A stretch of DNA of 64,000 nt from Paracholeplasma brassicae. GTDB taxonomy: Bacteria > Bacillota_I > Bacilli_A > Acholeplasmatales > UBA5453. The position numbers were made by a program, and so were the translations under genes. The DNA lies in assembly GCF_000967915.1 (NCBI RefSeq), contig NC_022549.1:644366-708365 (forward strand), in the 5' to 3' direction. The notes below the pieces were generated by a model that did no database searches, was not told the origin of the DNA, and saw only the letters and a list, made by a program, of their open reading frames with translations. How positions within the stretch are numbered: position 1 is the first letter of the stretch; the number at the start of each line of letters is the position of its first letter. Of this stretch, positions 1-8,540 are shown piece after piece.

Positions 1-1
1 C

Positions 2-199
2 GTCATAAAAACATTAGCTCAAGAAGGAATGACAATGGTCATCGTTACCCATGAAATGGGTTTTGCTAAAGATGTGTCTGATCGCGTTTTATTTATGGAC
101 CAAGGCGTTATTTTAGAATCGGGTACACCTGATGAAATCTTTAACTACCCACAAGAAGAACGTACAAAACAATTTTTAAAGCGAATATTATCACACTAA
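2..199 (+). CDS. Polar amino-acid ABC transporter ATPase, C-terminal fragment (5' end outside window)
   Basis: Only the last 65 codons are present; the gene runs in from the left edge. The fragment carries the H-loop (VTHEMGFA, with the switch histidine), then a D-R-V-x-F-M-D-Q-G stretch and a closing E-R-T-K-Q-F-L. This is the usual tail of GlnQ/ArtP-type ATPases that drive uptake of polar amino acids. Walker A, Walker B and the signature motif lie outside the window, so the substrate cannot be told. A hairpin with a T-run follows the stop directly, so this is the last gene of its operon. Confidence 0.85.
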   Translation, partial: VIKTLAQEGMTMVIVTHEMGFAKDVSDRVLFMDQGVILESGTPDEIFNYPQEERTKQFLKRILSH

Positions 200-202
200 T
201 TG

Positions 203-243
203 AAAATGAGCGTATAGTTATATATTCTCATTTTTTCTTTTTT
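203..243 (+). terminator. Rho-independent terminator after the ABC ATPase
   Basis: An AAAATGAG arm at 203-210 pairs with CTCATTTT at 227-234, with a 16-base loop and a T-rich tail. It lies 3 bases past the stop and closes the upstream operon before the fic promoter. Confidence 0.6.
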
Positions 244-248
244 TAGTG

Positions 249-277
249 TTGAATGATAGCGCTTTTATTGGTATAAT
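249..277 (+). promoter_or_regulatory. fic promoter
   Basis: A -35 TTGAAT (249-254) and a perfect -10 TATAAT (272-277) are separated by 17 bases. The expected start is near 284, giving a short leader to the fic ribosome site. A cre-like element occupies the spacer (see 254-267). Confidence 0.75.
254..267 (+). promoter_or_regulatory. Candidate cre (CcpA operator) inside the fic promoter
   Basis: TGATAGCGCTTTTA fits TGWNANCGNTNWCA at 13 of 14 positions and fills the spacer between the -35 and -10 boxes, a position expected to give repression. CcpA itself is not in the window, so the regulator is inferred. Confidence 0.5.
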
Positions 278-305
278 GACAATATAGAATGGGAGTGGAA
301 AATTT

Positions 306-1037
306 ATGGAAAAAGGATTACTTGAAACAGAGAAAAAGCACCTCTTGAACATCATCGATGATGTAAAAGAGGAAGTAAAACAAAAGATTTCCAAGGATTT
401 TAGTATTAAGTATGCGCACGATGCCGTGAGTATTGAAGGTAAAAACAGCATCACTTTAGATGAGGCCTACACACTTAATCTTGCCAAGACTTTGACCAAT
501 CGAAGTGAATGTGAACAAAAAGAACTACTCAATCATCTAAAAGCTTATGAGCTAGTGTTAAACGCAGTAAATCAGGATAAACCAATGACTGAGGAATTAC
601 TAAAAGACATTCATCAAGTCCTGTTAGATGGCATTATGGCCGGAGGCTTATATCGTCAAGTAAACGTTGGGTTAATTGGTAAAACACATCAACCACCAGA
701 TCACATTAAAGTCTATGATCGAATGAAAAAGTATATGGCAAGACTCGATGACTTTGAAGGCAATGCAATTGAATTAGCCTGCTATGCGCACCTTGGCATA
801 TCAAAAATTCATCCATTTATTGATGGTAACGGTCGATTAGCACGACTAGTTATGAATTACTATTTAATGAAGCATAACTATCTTCCAATTTCGATTTCTA
901 CAGACCAGCGGAACGCATATTTCGAAGCACTTGATTTATTCAAAGAGACGAAGGATATGAACCCGATGGTAGAATTTATTACATCCCTATTAATTAAGCG
1001 ATACAATGAATATAATCAAGCGATAGAAAATGCATAA
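306..1037 (+). CDS. Fic-domain protein (probable AMP-transferase)
   Basis: The 243-residue protein has the Fic active-site motif HPFIDGNGR at residues 169-177, with the catalytic His169, the Asp/Asn-Gly-Asn-Gly phosphate loop and the closing Arg. Fic enzymes usually move AMP from ATP onto a hydroxyl of a target protein. Near residue 44 is an SIEG sequence resembling the N-terminal inhibitory motif (S/T)xxxE(G/N). Glu44 is kept, but Ala40 sits where Ser/Thr is usual, so self-inhibition is likely but altered. The start follows GGGAGTGG at 291-298. The gene stands alone between two terminators with no antitoxin-like partner, so a housekeeping AMPylator is more likely than a toxin. The target is unknown. 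Confidence 0.88.
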   Translation: MEKGLLETEKKHLLNIIDDVKEEVKQKISKDFSIKYAHDAVSIEGKNSITLDEAYTLNLAKTLTNRSECEQKELLNHLKAYELVLNAVNQDKPMTEELLKDIHQVLLDGIMAGGLYRQVNVGLIGKTHQPPDHIKVYDRMKKYMARLDDFEGNAIELACYAHLGISKIHPFIDGNGRLARLVMNYYLMKHNYLPISISTDQRNAYFEALDLFKETKDMNPMVEFITSLLIKRYNEYNQAIENA

Positions 1038-1048
1038 ATAACTAATTT

Positions 1049-1084
1049 AAGACGCCTAATCCGAATGATTAGGTGTCTTTTTTT
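1049..1084 (+). terminator. Rho-independent terminator after fic
   Basis: The arms AAGACGCCTAATC (1049-1061) and GATTAGGTGTCTT (1067-1079) pair with one G-T, around a 5-base loop, and a seven-T run ends at 1084. Confidence 0.85.
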
Positions 1085-1186
1085 GTTTGGAGATTATCAG
1101 TTAGATCATACCAAGATGGATTAAAAGAGATATTAAGTTGTTATAAAATATGTACTTATTGAGGTAAGTTAGATATTAGATTTCCA

Positions 1187-1200
1187 TGATAGCGTTTAAA
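1187..1200 (+). promoter_or_regulatory. Candidate cre upstream of the MFS gene
   Basis: TGATAGCGTTTAAA matches the cre consensus at 13 of 14 positions. It lies about 25-45 bases upstream of the -10 boxes of the MFS gene and about 65 bases before its start, in an otherwise featureless AT-rich gap (1085-1241). Confidence 0.45.
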
Positions 1201-1224
1201 TTAATCTTTTTTTAAAAAAGACTA

Positions 1225-1250
1225 TATAATAATAGAATTTTGTGTATAAT
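1225..1250 (+). promoter_or_regulatory. Two -10 boxes before the MFS gene
   Basis: TATAAT occurs at 1225-1230 and again at 1245-1250. Neither has a good -35. The first leaves room for a leader and ribosome site; the second would start transcription almost at the coding start. Confidence 0.4.
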
Positions 1251-1265
1251 AATTATGGTGATAAC

Positions 1266-2411
1266 GTGAAAGAATTAAATAAGTACCAAATGACTTATTT
1301 TATACGGTTTATAGGGGATTCGATGTTCTATCCTTTTTTTGCGCTTTATTTATCAAGTATTGGTGTAGAAAACAAAGAACTAGGCGTTATTATGATGATA
1401 CTTCCTTTAATCGCAATATTTGTAAATCCGATTTGGAGTCACTTTTCAAAAAATGTGAATTCAAATCGGCTATTTTTACGAATTTTGACAATCATAGAAG
1501 CTTTAATGATTGTGCTGTTGATTGGCAGAACTTCAACTGAGGCAATTGTGATTATAACCATCATGATTGCGATTGCAGGACAGCCTTTCTACATCATGTT
1601 AGATGGGTTCACATCAATCTTTTCAAAAGCCAATGGGTTCCAATACGGTAACATCCGGCTCTATGGTTCACTAAGCTATGCCTTAGGCACGTTAGCGGCT
1701 GGGTATTTAATCAAACTTTATGGTTATGGGACGACATTCTATTTGGCAGGTTTCTTCTTCGTTATCACAGGTGTTTTAATCCACTGGATGAAACCACTTG
1801 ATTTATCGAGTGATCTTGATTTAAATGAAAAAAGTGATCTCAAATCTTTAGTTAGAAATAAACGTTATTTGCTTTTTGCGATGTATTACATCATACTACT
1901 TGGAACCATTTTTGGTGCCGATGCGTTTTTAGGTGTGTATTTCGAAACCTTAGGGGTCGAAACTGATGCGTTTGGATGGATTACATTTTATTTCATCATT
2001 GGTGAGATATTAGTATTATTCATTTTGTCGAAATTTGGTCATTTATTTAAAACCAAAAACATATTGATTTTAATGGCCATTATGAATGCCATTAGATACT
2101 TTTCATACGGTTTTGGACTGCCTCTAGTAGCTATGATCATCATATCTGCTTCTAGAAGTATTTCAATGGGTGGGATACTCTATATTTCCATTCGATATAT
2201 GACTGAAATAACCAGCTCGAAAAATCTGACGTTAGGAATTTTGCTGTATTCCTCGTTTCGAAGTTTATTAACAGCAATCATCACAGTAGTTGGTGGCTAT
2301 GTAACTGACTTTTACGGCTATCAGTCGTTTTACGTAATTGTTGGTATTATTGCCTTAATCGGCCTTGGATTTATCAATTACAAGGAAAGCCAAAAACCAC
2401 TAGAAATGTGA
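1266..2411 (+). CDS. Major facilitator superfamily transporter (MFS_1-like)
   Basis: An integral membrane protein of about 381 residues with some 12 predicted hydrophobic helices. The N-terminal stretch YFIRFIGDSMFYPFFALYL, containing a G-D-x-x-F-Y-P-F-F motif, is typical of the LacY/nucleoside-permease-like MFS branch. I chose GTG 1266 because GGTGA at 1257-1261 is correctly spaced. An in-frame GTG at 1242 would add 8 residues but sits over a -10 box. The substrate is unknown; the cre-like site upstream would fit a sugar or other carbon source. The stop codon overlaps the extended -10 of the next gene. Confidence 0.8.
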   Translation: MKELNKYQMTYFIRFIGDSMFYPFFALYLSSIGVENKELGVIMMILPLIAIFVNPIWSHFSKNVNSNRLFLRILTIIEALMIVLLIGRTSTEAIVIITIMIAIAGQPFYIMLDGFTSIFSKANGFQYGNIRLYGSLSYALGTLAAGYLIKLYGYGTTFYLAGFFFVITGVLIHWMKPLDLSSDLDLNEKSDLKSLVRNKRYLLFAMYYIILLGTIFGADAFLGVYFETLGVETDAFGWITFYFIIGEILVLFILSKFGHLFKTKNILILMAIMNAIRYFSYGFGLPLVAMIIISASRSISMGGILYISIRYMTEITSSKNLTLGILLYSSFRSLLTAIITVVGGYVTDFYGYQSFYVIVGIIALIGLGFINYKESQKPLEM

Positions 2412-2417
2412 TATAAT
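2409..2417 (+). promoter_or_regulatory. Extended -10 promoter of cvfB-proS
   Basis: TGA-TATAAT, an extended -10, spans 2409-2417 and overlaps the stop codon of the MFS gene. The -35 region is poor, which is common with extended -10 promoters. Confidence 0.55.
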
Positions 2418-2435
2418 ATTATAGGATGTGATACT

Positions 2436-3281
2436 ATGTTAAATATTGGTGATATCAATCAATTAGATGTCAAAAGAAAAACCGACATCGGTTATATGTT
2501 AACCGACGGTAAAGAAGATGTGTTTCTACACTTTAATGAAACAAATCATAAAGAATTAAAAGACGGAGAAACCGTCGATGCTTTTTTGTATTTCGATAAT
2601 AAAGCAAGACTTGCAGCAACGCTGTCTACGCCTGTTATTACAGTCAAACAAAAAGGGTTTGTGATGGTAAAAGAAATCAATCATGACCTCGGTGTGTTTG
2701 TTGATAACGGGATATCAAAAGATATGCTTGTTTCCAAAGATTTCCTTCCTTATGATTTTGATAAATGGCCAGTAAAAGGCGATATGCTTTACTGTATTTT
2801 AAGACACAAAAACCGTTTGACGGCAAAACCGTTAAACAAATATGATGTTGACGTCAATACCGAAGAAAAACTAAGTGCAACCGATCGAATTGACGCTTAT
2901 GTCATTCACGTGGGTAACGAAGGGTATAACCTGCTTTCTGTCCGCAATCACTTAATCTTTGTTCATCAAACCCAAGTTAGAGAAGCACTACGTATGGGCC
3001 AAAAGGTGAATGTTCGTATTCAAAGGGTAAATCCATTTGACTACAACGGATCTTTAATTGAAACCAAAGAAAAAGTCATGGATCAAGACGCAGAAGTGAT
3101 TTTTAAATACATCAAAGCAAATAAAAAGATACGTTTCAATAGCGATTCCGATCCAAAGGAAATCTTAGAAACGTTTGGTATGTCAAAAAAAGCATTTAAA
3201 CGTGCACTTGGCAGACTATACAGTGAAAGAAAAATTATGTTTGAAGGTGACTACACGGTGTTAGTCGAAGGTGACGAGTAA
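2436..3281 (+). CDS. cvfB: S1-domain RNA-binding protein, CvfB/YitL family
   Basis: The 281-residue protein has the family layout: tandem S1-like OB folds and a C-terminal winged helix. The first fold contains G-x-M-L-x-D-G-K-E-D-V-F-L-H-F near residues 20-34. The winged helix occupies roughly residues 225-280 (KKAFKRALGRLYSERKI). CvfB proteins bind RNA and affect virulence-factor expression in staphylococci; YitL is the Bacillus member. The length matches the family. Its TAA overlaps the ATG of proS by one base, so the two are translationally coupled. That pairing hints at a link to translation, but the job here is inferred only from the family. Confidence 0.85.
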   Translation: MLNIGDINQLDVKRKTDIGYMLTDGKEDVFLHFNETNHKELKDGETVDAFLYFDNKARLAATLSTPVITVKQKGFVMVKEINHDLGVFVDNGISKDMLVSKDFLPYDFDKWPVKGDMLYCILRHKNRLTAKPLNKYDVDVNTEEKLSATDRIDAYVIHVGNEGYNLLSVRNHLIFVHQTQVREALRMGQKVNVRIQRVNPFDYNGSLIETKEKVMDQDAEVIFKYIKANKKIRFNSDSDPKEILETFGMSKKAFKRALGRLYSERKIMFEGDYTVLVEGDE

Positions 3282-4708
3282 TGAAACAAAAATTAGTTGA
3301 GACAATTACATCAAGAGACGTTGACTTTGCTCAGTGGTATACGGATCTATGTTTAAAAGCTGAACTCATGGACTATTCCGATGCCAAAGGGTTTATTATT
3401 TACCGTCCTTATGGTTATGCAATTTGGGAAAACATCCAATCCTTCTTAGACACGAGATTCAAAGAAACTGGACATGAGAACGTCTACATGCCAATGGTCA
3501 TCTCTGAATCACTCTTTCAAAAAGAAAAAGACCACGTGGATGGTTTCGCACCTGAAACGGCATTCATGACGACAAAAAATCAAGACGAACAAGAAGAAAA
3601 ACTAATCATTAGACCAACCTCAGAAGTGTTGTTTTGTCAACACTACGCTAAAATAGTCAGTTCCTATCGAGATCTACCAAAGAAATACAATCAATGGTGT
3701 TCCGTGGTCCGTTGGGAAAAAACAACCAGACCATTTTTAAGAGGAAAGGAATTCCTATGGCAAGAAGGCCATACCATTCATAGAACCGAAGAAGAAGCCA
3801 AAAAAGAAACACTTGACATGCTTCAAATCTATGAAAACCTAGGAAAGGATTTACTCGCGATTCCATTTGTAACTGGAAGAAAGACCGAGAAAGAAAAATT
3901 TGCAGGCGCAGAAGAAACCTACGCCATCGAAGCATTAATGCACGATGGAAAGGCACTTCAATCAGGAACGTCACATTACTTTGGGCAAGGATTCGCTCAA
4001 GCATTTGACATTAAGTTCCAAGATCAAGACTCGAAAATCAAACACGTCTATCAAACCTCATGGGGAGTGTCGACACGTTTGATTGGTGCGGTAATTATGG
4101 TGCACGGGGACGATGAAGGGTTAGTATTACCACCTTACGTTGCTCCAACACAAATCATCATTATTCCAATCCAATCAAATAAAGAAGTGGTACAAACAGC
4201 TACCAATCAAGTCTATGAAGACTTGAAGAAAGCTGGATTTAGAGTAAAAGTTGATGATTCGAATAAATCACCAGGATGGAAGTTTTCTGAATATGAAATG
4301 AAGGGTGTTCCAGTCAGAGTTGAAATCGGTCCAAGAGACTTAGAAAACAACTGCGTGACCATCACCACAAGACATGACAGAAACAAAGTCCAAATAAAGA
4401 TTGATGAATTGGTAGAGAAAATGCCAAATGTCCTTAAAGACATGCATGAGACGCTCTATCAAAATGCATTAAAACATGTAGAAAATAATACGTATGTGGC
4501 AAACACATACGAGGAATTTAAAACATTAATCGAAAAAGGTGGCTATATCAAGATGAGTATTTCAGGCGAAGAAGCTGAATTAATCATCAAACAAGATACA
4601 GCAGCTACCGCAAGAGTGATCTTAATCGATGAACCATTAATCACAACCGTGTGTCCTGTTACAAATAAACAAGCAACTCAAACTGTTTTATTTGCAAGGG
4701 CCTATTAA
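3281..4708 (+). CDS. proS: Prolyl-tRNA synthetase, archaeal/eukaryotic-type (short form)
   Basis: This class II synthetase of 475 residues charges tRNA-Pro. It is the short form without the bacterial INS editing domain. Motif 1 lies near residue 44 (IYRPYGYAIWENIQ) and motif 2 near 141-160 (VVRWEKTTRPFLRGKEFLWQ). The C-terminal region ends in A-R-A-Y, the usual family end with a tyrosine at the terminus. This ProS type is the usual one in Mollicutes and some Bacillota, in place of the long E. coli-like enzyme. No T-box leader is visible upstream. A hairpin overlapping the stop separates it from the V-ATPase genes. Confidence 0.95.
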   Translation: MKQKLVETITSRDVDFAQWYTDLCLKAELMDYSDAKGFIIYRPYGYAIWENIQSFLDTRFKETGHENVYMPMVISESLFQKEKDHVDGFAPETAFMTTKNQDEQEEKLIIRPTSEVLFCQHYAKIVSSYRDLPKKYNQWCSVVRWEKTTRPFLRGKEFLWQEGHTIHRTEEEAKKETLDMLQIYENLGKDLLAIPFVTGRKTEKEKFAGAEETYAIEALMHDGKALQSGTSHYFGQGFAQAFDIKFQDQDSKIKHVYQTSWGVSTRLIGAVIMVHGDDEGLVLPPYVAPTQIIIIPIQSNKEVVQTATNQVYEDLKKAGFRVKVDDSNKSPGWKFSEYEMKGVPVRVEIGPRDLENNCVTITTRHDRNKVQIKIDELVEKMPNVLKDMHETLYQNALKHVENNTYVANTYEEFKTLIEKGGYIKMSISGEEAELIIKQDTAATARVILIDEPLITTVCPVTNKQATQTVLFARAY

Positions 4709-4734
4709 TCATAGACCCTTGTTTTATTTTTTTA
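4695..4734 (+). terminator. Terminator-like hairpin between proS and the V-ATPase operon
   Basis: CAAGGG (4695-4700) pairs with CCCTTG (4716-4721), and an inner CTAT/ATAG stem continues it. A T-rich tail (TTTTATTTTTTT) follows. The left arm lies inside the last proS codons. No promoter is visible between this hairpin and the next gene, so it may act as a partial terminator. Confidence 0.65.
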
Positions 4735-4753
4735 GAAGAAGAAGGTGAAATCA

Positions 4754-5065
4754 ATGCATACATCCGTCATAAAAAACACAATTGAACTTGACAAAAAAGC
4801 GAGAAACAGAGTGTTAGAACTAAAAGAAGAAAAAGCAAACATTGACGAACGAATTAAATCGGATCAAAAAGAATTATTAAAACAAATGAAGCTTGAAGTC
4901 GATCAAGCCGTCTTAGAAGCCAGATCGAAATACGAAGCTCAGCTTTACACAAGACAAAGTACCGAAAGCCTTCAATTTAAACAAGTGCTTGATGAGATGA
5001 CTCGTACGTACGAAGAAAATAGAGAAACATGGATCAACGAAATCGTAGCGTTTTGTGAGAAGTGA
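4754..5065 (+). CDS. V/A-type ATPase peripheral stalk subunit G/H (NtpF-like)
   Basis: A short, strongly charged protein of about 103 residues, predicted to be almost wholly coiled coil, as expected for the peripheral stalk subunit that pairs with subunit E. The sequence is too low in complexity for identification by motif. The call rests on size, composition and position at the head of the ATPase genes. I chose ATG 4754, which has AAGGTGA 6 bases upstream; an in-frame GTG at 4745 is part of that ribosome site. The next gene starts 23 bases after the stop. Confidence 0.75.
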   Translation: MHTSVIKNTIELDKKARNRVLELKEEKANIDERIKSDQKELLKQMKLEVDQAVLEARSKYEAQLYTRQSTESLQFKQVLDEMTRTYEENRETWINEIVAFCEK

Positions 5066-5088
5066 TTTCATGAGAGGATTGATTAATT

Positions 5089-6126
5089 ATGAGCTCATGG
5101 GCTAATAATGCAATAATAGCTAAGGCAAAGTCTTTGTATGGAAACTTTTTAAAAGAAGACGATTACGACCGATTAACAAAACTCCATTCATTACCAGATC
5201 TTGTTTCGTACTTGAAAAAACAAAAAAACTACGAAACAATCTTAAAAGACGTTCAAGAAACGTCAATACACCGTGGTCAATTAGAAGCACTTATTCGTAA
5301 GAACGCATTTGATCGTGTATTAAAGTTAATGAAACTCGTCTACTCAAAAGATGCAGAGTTTTACCAATTAAATATCGTTAAACAAGAAAACGAGATTATT
5401 TTATCCGCGCTAAGATCACTGATCGCAAAAGAATCGGATGAAACCAGAGGTAAGTTGCCATTATTCTTTAATGTGCATACCGACGTTGATTTGGAGAAAA
5501 TCATCAAGTCGACCTCGTTTGATGATTTAATGGCCGCGGTTGAAAAGTCTGACTTTGAGAAAATTTTAAAACCTTTCTATACAAAAAACCCAGACATGAT
5601 TCGCTATTTAGACATTGAACATGAATTAGAAGTTTATTATTACAAAGAAGCATTTAGACGAATTAATCAGCACTATAGCGGTAAGTTGAAAAGTGATCTT
5701 AAAAGCATTTATGAAACAAGAATTGAACTTGGTAACATCATTAAAGTTTACCGTTTGAAGAAGTTTTATAAGGCAGATCCGATTACAATAAAAAATGTTT
5801 TAATCCAAGAATATTCACGCATTAGTGAACGAAAAATGGATGAAATCATACAGTTGTCAGATCCAGATACCATTTTAAAATACTTATCAACCTCAGAATA
5901 CCAACGATTTACAAATGATAAAGACTATGTGTATGTCGAATATTACGCTGGTAAAATCAAGTATGATTTGGCCAAAAAGATGATGTATTTTTCGACTGAA
6001 GTACCCAAGGTTTACGTTGCATTTGTAATCCTGAGTGAGATTGAAATTGAAAATATTATCAACATCATTGAAGGTATTCGCTATAAAGTGGATGAAAATG
6101 AAATCAAGCAAATGCTTATTTATTAG
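5089..6126 (+). CDS. atpC: V/A-type ATPase subunit C (AC39/d-type)
   Basis: This 345-residue soluble protein is rich in helix and charged residues. It matches the V-ATPase C subunit (AC39, also called d), which forms the funnel linking the central stalk to the membrane c-ring. A typical N-terminal sequence, A-K-S-L-Y-G-N-F-L, starts near residue 12. A repeated L-x-x-I-Y-x-x-R-x-E-L-G-N-I-I pattern occurs around residue 205. In Enterococcus and Thermus operons this gene lies between E and F, whereas here it precedes I. The ribosome site GAGAGGA lies about 11 bases before the ATG. Confidence 0.88.
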   Translation: MSSWANNAIIAKAKSLYGNFLKEDDYDRLTKLHSLPDLVSYLKKQKNYETILKDVQETSIHRGQLEALIRKNAFDRVLKLMKLVYSKDAEFYQLNIVKQENEIILSALRSLIAKESDETRGKLPLFFNVHTDVDLEKIIKSTSFDDLMAAVEKSDFEKILKPFYTKNPDMIRYLDIEHELEVYYYKEAFRRINQHYSGKLKSDLKSIYETRIELGNIIKVYRLKKFYKADPITIKNVLIQEYSRISERKMDEIIQLSDPDTILKYLSTSEYQRFTNDKDYVYVEYYAGKIKYDLAKKMMYFSTEVPKVYVAFVILSEIEIENIINIIEGIRYKVDENEIKQMLIY

Positions 6127-6134
6127 GAGGAATT

Positions 6135-8054
6135 ATGAGTATAGCAAAAGTAAAACTCGTCGATATGACCTCTAATGTTAGTAATTTAGATCGGGTATTA
6201 ACCAAGTTTATAGACACAAAGAATTTTCATCCTGTCTTAGCTACCGAATTCGTTGAACGGGTTCGTGGACTTACCTCGTTTGTCTCAGAAAACCCATGTC
6301 AAACGATGTTACAGGATTTAAAAGACATTGAAGTTAAATACGATTTAAACTTACCTAACGATGAAATCAAAGACGCCGAGTACAATTTAAATGAAATGTT
6401 TGAGTATATGCAAACAGTCAAACGGTCACTTGAGGGTGAAAAGAACCGCATCAAGGACTTAGAACAGCACATCAGAGAGTATGAAAATACACTCATTCAA
6501 GTAAAAAACTTGATTAGCTTAGATGTTGCCCTAGATGATTTGTTTGCATGTGAATACATTTTTATTCGTTTAGGTAGACTACCAAACGACAGCGTTGAAA
6601 AATTAAAGTTTTTCCAATCAAGACCATTTGTGTTTAAATCGTTCTCATACGATCAAAACTACAGTTGGTGTATGTATTTTACAACCGAAGAATACAAAAG
6701 AGAAGTCGACAACATCTTCTCATCATTATTCTTCGAACGTATCTTTATCCCAGATTTTGTAAAAGGCACACCAAAAGAAGCGATTGAAGCATTAGAATCG
6801 GAAATCGATTCGGCTAGAAAACAAATCACGTCTTATAAAGATGACATTTGTTCAATTACGGATGGTTGTCAAAACCGATTAGCCTACATCAAAGGGGAAC
6901 TGTTATTCTTAAACCGACTATTTGAATCAAAGAAGTACGTCGTTGGTTTAGGTGATAAATTTACAATCACTGGCTTTATTGAAGAACAACACATCGAAGC
7001 ATTCAAACAAGCATTTGATGGTATCGAAGATTTAGAAATTGAAGTACAAGAGGCTGATGGTGATAAACGGATTACGCCACCAACGAAACTAAAAAACGGA
7101 TGGTTTTCAAAACCATTTGGCATGTTTGTTGAGATGTATGGTTTGCCATCGTATGGTGAATTAGACCCAACCCCATTTGTTGCAATTACTTATTCATTAC
7201 TCTTTGGTATGATGTTTGGTGATTTAGGACAAGGACTTGTCTTAATGCTTTTAGGCTTTTTAGCTTATAAATATAAAGGCATGCGTCTTGGGGCAATTGG
7301 TATTCGCATTGGGTTATCAAGTGCTATTTTCGGGCTCTTATACGGGTCAGTGTTTGGCGATGAAGAATTGCTTACGCCTCTATACACCGATGTCTTAGGG
7401 TTATCGCATAAGCCGATTCACATTATGGATGCTGATTTTACGATGACACTACTGATTAGTGCCATTGCCATTGGGGCAGTTTTAATTGTGATTTCCATGA
7501 TATTAAACTTAGTAACGCTTTATAAGAAGAAAGATTTTGTTGAATTTTTCTGTTCACATAATGGCTTAGCAGGTTTACTATTTTACGGGTTTGTACTCGT
7601 TGCTGTGGCACTACAATTTGGCCTAGGCATTCCAGTGTTAAATCCGATTACGATATCATTATTTGTGGGGCTTCCGTTCTTGGTTATTTTCTTAAAAGAA
7701 CCAATTGAACGACGTGTACATCACCACAAAATGTTTCCAAATGGCTTTGGAGGATTCTTCGTTGAAGCGTTCTTTGAACTGTTTGAAATCGCATTATCTT
7801 ACGTAACAAATACAATGAGTTTCTTACGTGTGGGTGGGTTTATTTTATCTCACGCCGGTATGATGCTTGTGGTCACGAGCTTAATGTCAATGGTCGGTGA
7901 CGCTGGTTGGATCGTTATGATCTTTGGTAACTTATTTGTTATGGCACTTGAGGGCATGATTGTTGGTATTCAAGTGTTACGTTTACAGTTTTATGAAATG
8001 TTTTCACGTTACTATAAAGGTGACGGTATTGCGTTTAACGCATTAAATAATTAA
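6135..8054 (+). CDS. atpI: V/A-type ATPase membrane subunit I (a-type)
   Basis: A two-part protein of 639 residues, usual for the family. The first half (to about residue 320) is soluble, with coiled-coil segments near 65-120 and 220-265. The second half holds seven to eight membrane helices, beginning around P-T-P-F-V-A-I-T-Y-S near residue 343. A conserved stretch S-F-L-R-V-G-G-F-I-L near residue 565 contains the essential arginine that faces the c-ring carboxylate. The subunit forms the two half-channels for ion entry and exit. It follows subunit C by 8 bases with AGGAGGAATT as ribosome site and precedes subunit K. Confidence 0.93.
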   Translation: MSIAKVKLVDMTSNVSNLDRVLTKFIDTKNFHPVLATEFVERVRGLTSFVSENPCQTMLQDLKDIEVKYDLNLPNDEIKDAEYNLNEMFEYMQTVKRSLEGEKNRIKDLEQHIREYENTLIQVKNLISLDVALDDLFACEYIFIRLGRLPNDSVEKLKFFQSRPFVFKSFSYDQNYSWCMYFTTEEYKREVDNIFSSLFFERIFIPDFVKGTPKEAIEALESEIDSARKQITSYKDDICSITDGCQNRLAYIKGELLFLNRLFESKKYVVGLGDKFTITGFIEEQHIEAFKQAFDGIEDLEIEVQEADGDKRITPPTKLKNGWFSKPFGMFVEMYGLPSYGELDPTPFVAITYSLLFGMMFGDLGQGLVLMLLGFLAYKYKGMRLGAIGIRIGLSSAIFGLLYGSVFGDEELLTPLYTDVLGLSHKPIHIMDADFTMTLLISAIAIGAVLIVISMILNLVTLYKKKDFVEFFCSHNGLAGLLFYGFVLVAVALQFGLGIPVLNPITISLFVGLPFLVIFLKEPIERRVHHHKMFPNGFGGFFVEAFFELFEIALSYVTNTMSFLRVGGFILSHAGMMLVVTSLMSMVGDAGWIVMIFGNLFVMALEGMIVGIQVLRLQFYEMFSRYYKGDGIAFNALNN

Positions 8055-8072
8055 TTTGGAGGATATTAGAAA

Positions 8073-8522
8073 ATGTTAAATTTTATGGAATGGTTTTTAC
8101 CACTAGTTTTAATCGTATTAATCTCACTACCTTTAATCAAAGTATTTAGAGGTAGAGTTAGCGTTGTCTCAGCAAAAAGAAGATTATTTGGACACGTGTT
8201 TGGTTTCTTTGGCGTTGTTGCGTTTATTTTTGGATTTCAATTGTTATTCCAAAATCAATTAATGGCTGCTGAAACAGAAACAGCCGTTGACTTAATGACA
8301 GGGACAATGGCTCAAGGCCTTGGGTTCTTATCGGCTGCCTTAGCAACCGGGATGTCTGCACTAGGTGCGGGTATTGCCGTAGCAGCTGCAGCACCAGCAG
8401 CAATTGGTGCCTTCTCAGAAAATGAAAAGAACTTTGGTAAATCATTAATCTTCGTTGCACTTGGTGAAGGGGTAGCTATTTACGGATTACTTATATCAAT
8501 TTTAATTATCAACAAACTATAA
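8073..8522 (+). CDS. atpK: V/A-type ATPase proteolipid subunit K (c-ring)
   Basis: The 149-residue proteolipid has two hydrophobic helices at residues 8-25 and 40-58, followed by the classical c-subunit hairpin. That hairpin has a glycine/alanine-rich helix at about 80-113 and an outer helix with G-E-G-V-A-I-Y-G at 131-138. Glu132 is the ion-binding carboxylate. The first pair of helices lacks a carboxylate, so each subunit provides one ion site. This layout is common among clostridial-type V-ATPases. Whether H+ or Na+ is carried cannot be settled from the visible residues. Strong GGAGG ribosome site, in keeping with the high copy number of c subunits. Confidence 0.93.
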   Translation: MLNFMEWFLPLVLIVLISLPLIKVFRGRVSVVSAKRRLFGHVFGFFGVVAFIFGFQLLFQNQLMAAETETAVDLMTGTMAQGLGFLSAALATGMSALGAGIAVAAAAPAAIGAFSENEKNFGKSLIFVALGEGVAIYGLLISILIINKL

Positions 8523-8540
8523 TAACGAAGGATGATTTGA

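Noticed and set aside
1037..1265. Fic as toxin of a toxin-antitoxin pair
   Set aside because: No small antitoxin gene lies on either side, and an internal Glu of inhibitory type is visible.
3200..3281. T-box leader for proS
   Set aside because: proS overlaps cvfB directly, leaving no leader, and no T-box motif or specifier structure is visible upstream of cvfB.
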